Shown here piece by piece: positions 1 to 5,677 of a stretch of 10,880 nucleotides of DNA. This DNA is from Fidelibacterota bacterium UBA6817 (GTDB taxonomy: Bacteria; Fidelibacterota; Fidelibacteria; Fidelibacterales; Fidelibacteraceae). The stretch's first letter is position 1, and every line of letters begins with the position of its first letter. The stretch is from positions 1 through 10,880 of the forward strand of contig DKER01000164.1 in NCBI GenBank assembly GCA_002452555.1, read 5' to 3'. The notes under the pieces are model-generated. The model worked only from the letters and a program-made list of their open reading frames with translations, made no database searches and had not been told where the DNA came from. Position numbers and translations under genes: made by a program.

Positions 1-399
1 ATAGACGGAACGTTCCGTGTGTTCAATGATTATTCCGGACCGGACTTCATTCGGAAGGTCAGAAGTCGTTATCTCTGCCCTGTAATGGCTGATATTGCGA
101 CCCTGGAAGAAGGTCTGGCCTGTGTAGATGCCGGGGCAACATGTCTTTCAACGACGTTGAGCGGATATACACCGCAAACCAAAAGAAAAAACATGAAATC
201 GCCTGATTTTAAATTGATCAGTGATCTTGTAGCTCATACGGATGTTCCTGTTATTGCCGAAGGTCGGTTCAAAACCCCCGATGAGGCTGCGAAAGCCCTT
301 CGCTTAGGTGCCTGGGCTGTGGTTGTCGGTAAGGCAATAACAAGCCCAAAACAAATAACAACCTGGTTTGTAGAAAAAATGAAGGAAGAAATTTCTTAG
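1..399 (+). CDS. nanE: N-acylglucosamine-6-phosphate 2-epimerase (ManNAc-6-P epimerase), 5'-truncated
   Basis: This is the C-terminal part (132 codons) of a NanE-type TIM-barrel epimerase, which converts ManNAc-6-phosphate to GlcNAc-6-phosphate in the cytoplasm during sialic acid or ManNAc catabolism. The reading frame is open from base 1, so the start and the catalytic Lys region lie upstream of the window. Visible family signatures are VMADIATLEEG, then TTLSGYTP, then PVIAEGRFKTPDEA (its Glu matches the family's catalytic Glu), then LGAWAVVVGKAITSP near the C-terminus. Full-length members have about 220-230 residues, so roughly 40% is missing. A GTG at 19 could be read as a start but lies inside the domain and is not a true start. 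The gene ends 2 bp before the flavoprotein gene, so it belongs to the same transcript. No lyase (nanA) or kinase (nanK) is visible, so a link to sialic acid is not shown. The family call is firm; the exact substrate is inferred. Confidence 0.9.
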   Translation: MDGTFRVFNDYSGPDFIRKVRSRYLCPVMADIATLEEGLACVDAGATCLSTTLSGYTPQTKRKNMKSPDFKLISDLVAHTDVPVIAEGRFKTPDEAAKALRLGAWAVVVGKAITSPKQITTWFVEKMKEEIS

Positions 400-401
400 C
401 A

Positions 402-1712
402 ATGGGTACGACTGACCTGACATATGATGTTGTCGTTGCCGGTGGCGGGATCGCCGGCATTTCTGCTGCCGTGAAAGCCGGCCGCCTGGGGGTAAAAACC
501 TTGTTGATTGAACAATATGGATTTACGGGCGGGTCGGCAACGGCAGGAATGGTATCCCCGTTTATGAAACATACTGTTCATGGAATACCTTTGACGAATG
601 GTATTTTCAGTGATATTGAACAGGGAATGAGAAAACGTCACGGTATGATCGATAACGGATTCTCAGGCATTGCTTTCCGTTTATCTGCGTTTGAACTCCT
701 GAATGATGCCGGTGTTCATATTCTCCCCAATGCTCTACTCATTGATGCGGTCATGGATAACAATGAGTTAAAACACATTAAAGTTCTTTATGATCAGAAA
801 GAAATTACCGTATACGGAAACATGTTTATTGATACGACCGGTGATGCCCAACTTGTTTATCTGGCGGGACTTCCATACGAAAAGGGTGAAGAGGGGCGCA
901 TGCAGGCAATGACGCTCTTTTTCCGTATGGGAAATATCAATATTCCGGATGCTCTGAAATATATTACTGAAAACCCGCAGAATTTCTTCAACTGGATGGA
1001 TTATAATTTCAATCCGGATAAAATCATCAGTGTGGGCGGATATTTCAGTTTTGTTAAAAAAGCCCATCTGGAGAACCGATTATCGGAAAATGTTCGCTAT
1101 ATATTTTTTACAACCCTTCCATCAAGCGGCGAGGCATCATTTAATACTTCCAATATTCTTGAACTGGACGGCACGAGTTCGTCTGATATGACACGGGCTG
1201 AAATGGAAGGGCGAAAACAGGTTGCTGATGTTGTCAGGATCCTTCAAAAAGAAATTCCGGGTTTCAGACATGCCTATCTGATTGAAACAGCAAGTCAGGT
1301 AGGCGTGCGTGAAACCAGGAGAATAGTGGGGGATTACTGTCTGACAGGCGAGGATGTTCTTGAAGGACGGAAGTTTCATGATGCAATAGCCCGCGCCTGC
1401 TATGGAATTGACATCCATGGAGCTAAAGGTGAAAAAGATCGAATGGATGAATTGAAAGAAGGGGATTATTATACGATTCCTTACCGGTCCCTGATTCATA
1501 AAAACGCCGTTAACATTTTAAGTGCCGGCCGATCTCTGTCGTCTACACGGGAAGGACATGCAGCAATTCGTATAATGCCTACGGCTGCAGCAACCGGTGA
1601 AGCGGCCGGTGCAGCGGCGGCGTTTGCTGTTAAAAATACGGTTCCTCTGAGAAATATTTCCTATGCCGAACTCCTGCCCCTGATCAGGCATAATGTCGAA
1701 TTCGGCGACTAA
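402..1712 (+). CDS. FAD-dependent oxidoreductase (FAD_oxidored family), substrate unknown
   Basis: This is a 436-residue soluble flavoprotein. The N-terminus carries a Rossmann dinucleotide-binding motif (GGGIAG, residues 14-19) and the acidic residue ending strand 2 (Glu37, in LLIEQYGFTGG), which binds the FAD ribose. A GVRETRRIVGDY segment followed by DVLEGRKF and a C-terminal FAD-closing region (NILSAGRSLSSTREGHA, then TGEAAGAAAAFA) are typical of the PF12831-type family. Members are often found beside carbohydrate genes, but most have no known substrate. There is no signal peptide, so it should be cytoplasmic. The start at 402 is 2 bp after the nanE stop. The only SD-like sequence, AAGGA at 382-386, is about 15 bp away, so translation probably depends on coupling to nanE. 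In this operon it could oxidise a sugar or glycoside hydroxyl, but that is inferred from context only. The cofactor assignment is strong; the reaction is unknown. Confidence 0.85.
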   Translation: MGTTDLTYDVVVAGGGIAGISAAVKAGRLGVKTLLIEQYGFTGGSATAGMVSPFMKHTVHGIPLTNGIFSDIEQGMRKRHGMIDNGFSGIAFRLSAFELLNDAGVHILPNALLIDAVMDNNELKHIKVLYDQKEITVYGNMFIDTTGDAQLVYLAGLPYEKGEEGRMQAMTLFFRMGNINIPDALKYITENPQNFFNWMDYNFNPDKIISVGGYFSFVKKAHLENRLSENVRYIFFTTLPSSGEASFNTSNILELDGTSSSDMTRAEMEGRKQVADVVRILQKEIPGFRHAYLIETASQVGVRETRRIVGDYCLTGEDVLEGRKFHDAIARACYGIDIHGAKGEKDRMDELKEGDYYTIPYRSLIHKNAVNILSAGRSLSSTREGHAAIRIMPTAAATGEAAGAAAAFAVKNTVPLRNISYAELLPLIRHNVEFGD

Positions 1713-1761
1713 TTCCCAATGATGATACAAAAACTGTATGAAAATCCTTATTTTTTGCAGT

Positions 1762-1765
1762 GGAG
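1762..1765 (+). promoter_or_regulatory. Ribosome-binding site fixing the lipoprotein start at 1773
   Basis: GGAG lies 7 bp upstream of the ATG at 1773. The in-frame ATG at 1719 has no SD-like sequence before it and would add 18 residues in front of an otherwise clean lipoprotein signal peptide. This site therefore decides the start. It also leaves 1713-1772 as the longest inter-gene spacer in the window (60 bp), in which I see no convincing promoter or hairpin. Confidence 0.7.
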
Positions 1766-1772
1766 AGCACTC

Positions 1773-2891
1773 ATGTCAAATTTTTTAAAATGCTTTACCC
1801 TGATAACGATGGTGTTGATGCTGCTCTTTTATTCCTGCAAAACCGACAATCGGAATTTTCAGGGTATTCACGGCATGTGGTTCCGGCCTCCGACAGATTC
1901 GGTTGAATTGGTTCAGTCTCTTGAGAATATGAAAAAACTGGGGATTAATACAGTCTTTATTGAAACATTTTATCACAGTTGGACGATATATTCCGGTGAA
2001 AACTCAATTCAAAGACCTGAATTTTCAGGCTGGGATCCTTTAATGATGACACTGAAATATGCCCATGAAAACAATATGGAAGTTCATGCGTGGATCGAAG
2101 TATTCTATGCTTTTAATCCCGATTATCTGGACGGGACCATGGGTCCGGTTTTGACACAATATCCGGATTGGCTCCTGGAATCTGGCGATCCTGACGATCC
2201 GTTTGCGGAAGAGGGAAAAGTATTTTTCAATCCGGCTCATCCCGAACTGAATGATTATCTCATTTCAATGATGAAAGAACTTGTCGGTAAATATCCCGTG
2301 GATGGCGTTCATCTTGATTATATCCGCTATCCAATTCATTCAAATGATAAACAATTCGGCTTTGACGCTGTTTCAAAAGAACTGTTTTATAAGGAAACAG
2401 GACTCGAATTGTCACCTGAGTCGATAAGGGATGACGTTATTTTCAAACGATTCGCCGAATGGAAAAAGAATAATGTAACCCGATTTGTGAAAAGAACGGC
2501 GGAGGAATTGAAACGGATTAATCAGGATATACAAATATCGGCAGCTATTTTTCCGTCTTACAGGAATGATCCCGAATCCTTGCTGAAATTTCAGGACTGG
2601 GCAACGTGGGTTCAAGGTGATATGCTGGATTTTATTACGCCCATGTGCTACGGATATACGGGAAATTCGCGGCGTGAGGAAATTCGGGAATCATTGGAGT
2701 TATCCAGAGTGCCGGTTGTGATCGGTCTGGCAATTAACCGTGTAAAAAACAGCCGTGATGTTGAAAAACTTATTGAGGACGGATTCACGGATGGTTCGGC
2801 TGGGATTGCCTGGTTTGCTTACAATTGGCAAACCCCTGTTTTTGTAAAGACTATAACCCATTATTTTAAGCAGGAATCATATGGACAGTAA
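1773..2891 (+). CDS. Putative glycoside hydrolase-like lipoprotein (GHL10 / DUF187 type)
   Basis: This is a 372-residue predicted lipoprotein with a TIM-barrel glycosidase-like domain. Residues 1-22 form a signal peptide: a charged start, a hydrophobic core (LITMVLMLLF) and a loose lipobox FYSC ending in Cys22. The mature domain starts with GIHGMWFRPP (residues 31-40). It then shows LENMKKLGINTVFIET (50-65), WDPLMMTLKYAHENNMEVHAWIEVF (87-111), FFNPAHPELNDYL (151-163), DGVHLDYIRYP (177-187; Asp182 is a strong active-site candidate) and DFITPMCYGYTG (286-297). This order matches the GHL10 family, which includes E. coli DigH (YddW), a peptidoglycan glycan hydrolase; other members are poorly characterised. 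It is the only product here with an export signal and would act in the periplasm or at the cell surface. Its 3' end overlaps the mutase gene by 11 bp. The family call is good; hydrolytic activity and substrate are inferred. Confidence 0.83.
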   Translation: MSNFLKCFTLITMVLMLLFYSCKTDNRNFQGIHGMWFRPPTDSVELVQSLENMKKLGINTVFIETFYHSWTIYSGENSIQRPEFSGWDPLMMTLKYAHENNMEVHAWIEVFYAFNPDYLDGTMGPVLTQYPDWLLESGDPDDPFAEEGKVFFNPAHPELNDYLISMMKELVGKYPVDGVHLDYIRYPIHSNDKQFGFDAVSKELFYKETGLELSPESIRDDVIFKRFAEWKKNNVTRFVKRTAEELKRINQDIQISAAIFPSYRNDPESLLKFQDWATWVQGDMLDFITPMCYGYTGNSRREEIRESLELSRVPVVIGLAINRVKNSRDVEKLIEDGFTDGSAGIAWFAYNWQTPVFVKTITHYFKQESYGQ

Positions 2892-4329
2892 ATCCATACA
2901 TTTTGGTACAGACGGGTGGCGGGGTTTGCTGGATTCTGAGATCAACAAAGAATCTGTAGCCCTTGTTGCGCAGGCTTTTGCAGATTATTTAAACTTAAAA
3001 TCTCCTGACGAACCCCCTACATGTGTTATTGGTTATGACACACGGCAGTATTCGCCTGAATTTGCCCGAATATTTGCTGAAATTCTGAGCGGGAACGGCA
3101 TTTTGGTTACATTATCCGACAGGATTGTTCCAACACCTGTGGTCTCGTTTACAGTTAAACACCGGAATATGCATGCCGGCGTTATGATAACTGCCAGTCA
3201 TAATCCTTCCCAATATAACGGTATCAAGTTCAAGGCATCATACGGGGGCCCCTTTTTTACGGAAGAAACCCAAAAGGTTGAAGCCCTTCTCGGCAAATCA
3301 TTGATCAGCCATACACGGGAAAACGTTGCCGTTGAAAACCTTTTACCCGACTATATAGCAAGGTTGTATCAACTTATTGATTTTGAAGCGATACATAGTT
3401 CAGGTATACGGTGTGCCGTGGATTCCATGCATGGGGCAGGAGGGAGTTTGATAAAGGATTTGCTTGAAAAAAATAATTGTCCCGTTTATGGCATTGCCTG
3501 TGAGTTCCTCCCGGATTTTGGCGGGCGAACAGCTGAACCCATAGAAAAAAATCTTGAGCCTTTAAAAGAATTCCTCAGAATCAATACAGATATCAGTGTT
3601 GGACTCGCAACAGACGGAGATGCAGACCGTCTTGGCGTTTTACTGGATGGCGGGTCATGGTTAAGTGCCCAGGAAACGATTCTTCTTTTTGCAGATTATC
3701 TGATTGACGTTAAAAAACATCCGGGTGCCATTATTAAGACATCATCTGTAACAGATAAACTCCGTCTGCTGTATGAAACCAAAACACAACCGGTGTATGA
3801 TGTTCAGGTCGGGTTTAAATATATCGCGGAAAAAATGCTGGAAATGCCTGTTGTGCTGGGCGTTGAAGAAAGCGGCGGTTTTGGGTTTGGACATCACACC
3901 CCGGATCGTGACGGAATTTTTTCTGCTCTCCTGTTTCTTGAGCTTTTAGCCGTATCCGGATATAAAAAATTATCGGATCTTATCAGACAATTCAGAATCA
4001 GACACAAAATTCTTCACTATGGCAGGATAGATTATACCTTTGATTTGCCCGGCAGAGCACATATTCTGTCCAACCTTGTAAAAACAGGCTTAAAAGATAT
4101 AAATACCCTGCCTGTTACAGGAATGGATACGTTTATGGGAAGCCGGGGAACAATCAACGGCGTAAAAATCCGTTTAAAAGGAGACTGCCGGTGGCTGCTC
4201 CTCAGATCATCGGAAACCGAGCCGATGATTCGAATTTATGCAGAAGGACAAACAGAAGATGAAGTCAGTCTGTTCTTAAATCAGGGGATCGGATTGATTC
4301 ACGATTTCTCCGGAGTAACACATGAATAA
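2881..4329 (+). CDS. Phosphoglucomutase/phosphomannomutase-family phosphohexomutase
   Basis: This is a complete 482-residue alpha-D-phosphohexomutase, which interconverts sugar 1- and 6-phosphates through a phosphoserine. All four functional loops are intact. These are the N-terminal HFGTDGWRG (residues 7-15), the catalytic loop ITASHNP with phosphoserine Ser106 followed by YNGIKFK, the metal-binding loop DGDADR (Asp245, Asp247, Asp249), the sugar-recognition loop GVEESGG (327-333) and the phosphate-binding loop RSSETEP (442-448) with Arg451. The GEESGG loop resembles the PGM/PMM group more than GlmM, whose catalytic loop is usually SASHNP. The protein has no signal peptide and is cytoplasmic. 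AGGA at 2872-2875 precedes the ATG by 5 bp, and the gene overlaps its neighbours by 11 bp upstream and 8 bp downstream. In this operon it could convert the sugar 1-phosphate made by the GH94 phosphorylase into a 6-phosphate. Glucose, mannose and GlcNAc phosphates cannot be told apart from sequence. Confidence 0.93.
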   Translation: MDSKSIHFGTDGWRGLLDSEINKESVALVAQAFADYLNLKSPDEPPTCVIGYDTRQYSPEFARIFAEILSGNGILVTLSDRIVPTPVVSFTVKHRNMHAGVMITASHNPSQYNGIKFKASYGGPFFTEETQKVEALLGKSLISHTRENVAVENLLPDYIARLYQLIDFEAIHSSGIRCAVDSMHGAGGSLIKDLLEKNNCPVYGIACEFLPDFGGRTAEPIEKNLEPLKEFLRINTDISVGLATDGDADRLGVLLDGGSWLSAQETILLFADYLIDVKKHPGAIIKTSSVTDKLRLLYETKTQPVYDVQVGFKYIAEKMLEMPVVLGVEESGGFGFGHHTPDRDGIFSALLFLELLAVSGYKKLSDLIRQFRIRHKILHYGRIDYTFDLPGRAHILSNLVKTGLKDINTLPVTGMDTFMGSRGTINGVKIRLKGDCRWLLLRSSETEPMIRIYAEGQTEDEVSLFLNQGIGLIHDFSGVTHE

Positions 4330-5677
4330 ATTTATTAATCAGAAAGAAGCTGCCTCTCTCTTTTCCAAACAGGCTGAAACGTTTACCGTTATTAAAAATC
4401 CCGAGGGAATTTATCCTCTCTGTGATATTGTGCCGCTTGCTGAAAAAATTGAAAAGCCTTTGAAACAGGTTAAGGCTGTAGTCTGTGACATGGACGGTAC
4501 AACGACCACAACAGAGGGACTCTGTATCCATTCTTTAGAGTATATGGTGCGAAAAATCACGAGACGTATGCAGACATCACATTGGAACGGCCTGGATCCG
4601 CTTGTAGATTATCCCCACATTATTGGTAACAGCACCACACGTCATGTAGAATATCTGATTGAAACGTATGGGAAAAATATCCGGGAAAATGAACTGAAAC
4701 GTTCATTTCTCGACGCCGCTCTCTGGTTTCTGACGAATGGTGAAGATGATCAGAGAATCAAAGAAGTGCGGCAAAATCTGATTGCGCTGAATTGCAATGT
4801 TATCCTGGAATTTGCTGAAACGATAAAGAAACAGTCCCGGGATACAAAAATTGCCCGGCAAAAACTGCCCGATACTGTATTAAGCAGCTGTTTTAAAGCC
4901 GTACAACCTCTCTCATTTACACAAACGGTAAAAATGGCAATAGATATCTACTATCAGCGATATCATGAAATCCTGGCCGCTATAGACGCCCATAAAGCCA
5001 TCCCCGGTATGGATCGTTCCGATTCGCTGATTGAACCGATGCCCGGTATTGGCATATATCTCGCTCTGATCAAAGGACTTCTCGGGGATGAAATTGAGAA
5101 GCTGATCCCCTTATTGACATATGCGTATGAACAAAAGGCCGGGAAACCATGGTCCGGAGAAGAGGATTTTATTCGGAAATTGGTTCATACATCCCGTATT
5201 TTTGAGAAACATCCCGCAAAGATTGCAATTGTTACATCCTCAATTTTTTATGAAGCCCGAATCGTCATGACACAGGTTTTTCAATTGCTGAAGCGCGATG
5301 CAGAATCCTGGCCCTTGTCAATTGAGCGAAAATCCCGGATTTTGGAGACTTTTTCGACGGTTAAAAATGGTTATGATGCCTTTGTTACAGCCAGTGATTC
5401 CAATGAAATCCGCCTGAAACCTCACCGGGATCTTTATAGTATTGCCCTGCACCAGATGGGAATCCATCAGAACGATTTTGATAAAGTTATTGGATTTGAA
5501 GACAGTGAGAGCGGTACGATTGCTATCCGTGCAGCCGGTGTGGGCTTATGCTGTGCCGTGCCTTTTCATGAAACGAAAGGGCACGATCTCAGCGCTGCAT
5601 CTTTTATACTTCACGGCGGTGTCCCGGAAGCTATACTGAACCATTATTCATTTATTAAAACCGGAGCCGGATTATGA
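4322..5677 (+). CDS. HAD-superfamily hydrolase or phosphomutase with unusually large cap
   Basis: This is a 451-residue HAD-superfamily protein whose catalytic motifs are all present. Motif I is VVCDMDGT, with nucleophile Asp56 and acid/base Asp58. Motif II is IAIVTSS (Thr305/Ser306). Motif III is RLKPHRDLY (Lys366). Motif IV is VIGFEDSESGTIAIRAAG (Glu393, Asp394), followed by a beta-phosphoglucomutase-like tail. The core resembles the beta-PGM/phosphatase branch, but those proteins usually have about 220 residues. Here about 240 residues lie between motifs I and II, forming a large helical cap with a conserved-looking PHIIGNSTTRHVEYLI stretch (98-113). There is also an N-terminal extension of about 50 residues. 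The cap sets HAD substrate choice, so the substrate cannot be predicted; a hexose phosphate is likely from context. GGAG at 4313-4316 precedes the ATG. The gene overlaps the mutase by 8 bp and the GH38-like gene by 4 bp (ATGA), indicating translational coupling. Confidence 0.85.
   Translation: MNKFINQKEAASLFSKQAETFTVIKNPEGIYPLCDIVPLAEKIEKPLKQVKAVVCDMDGTTTTTEGLCIHSLEYMVRKITRRMQTSHWNGLDPLVDYPHIIGNSTTRHVEYLIETYGKNIRENELKRSFLDAALWFLTNGEDDQRIKEVRQNLIALNCNVILEFAETIKKQSRDTKIARQKLPDTVLSSCFKAVQPLSFTQTVKMAIDIYYQRYHEILAAIDAHKAIPGMDRSDSLIEPMPGIGIYLALIKGLLGDEIEKLIPLLTYAYEQKAGKPWSGEEDFIRKLVHTSRIFEKHPAKIAIVTSSIFYEARIVMTQVFQLLKRDAESWPLSIERKSRILETFSTVKNGYDAFVTASDSNEIRLKPHRDLYSIALHQMGIHQNDFDKVIGFEDSESGTIAIRAAGVGLCCAVPFHETKGHDLSAASFILHGGVPEAILNHYSFIKTGAGL

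Noticed and set aside
1..399. Naming the cluster a sialic acid (nan) operon.
   Set aside because: Only NanE is visible; there is no NanA lyase, ManNAc kinase, sialidase or sialic acid transporter in the window.
1719..1772. In-frame ATG at 1719 as the start of the lipoprotein gene.
   Set aside because: No SD-like sequence precedes it, and the added 18 residues would sit before a well-formed lipoprotein signal. ATG 1773 has GGAG at 7 bp.
2881..4329. Calling the mutase GlmM.
   Set aside because: The catalytic loop is TASHNP and the sugar loop is GVEESGG, closer to the PGM/PMM group than to the usual SASHNP GlmM signature. The location in a catabolic cluster also argues against it.
5442..5639. 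Short same-strand open frame inside the HAD gene.
   Set aside because: It is a +1-type shadow over the conserved HAD motif IV region, with no family resemblance.
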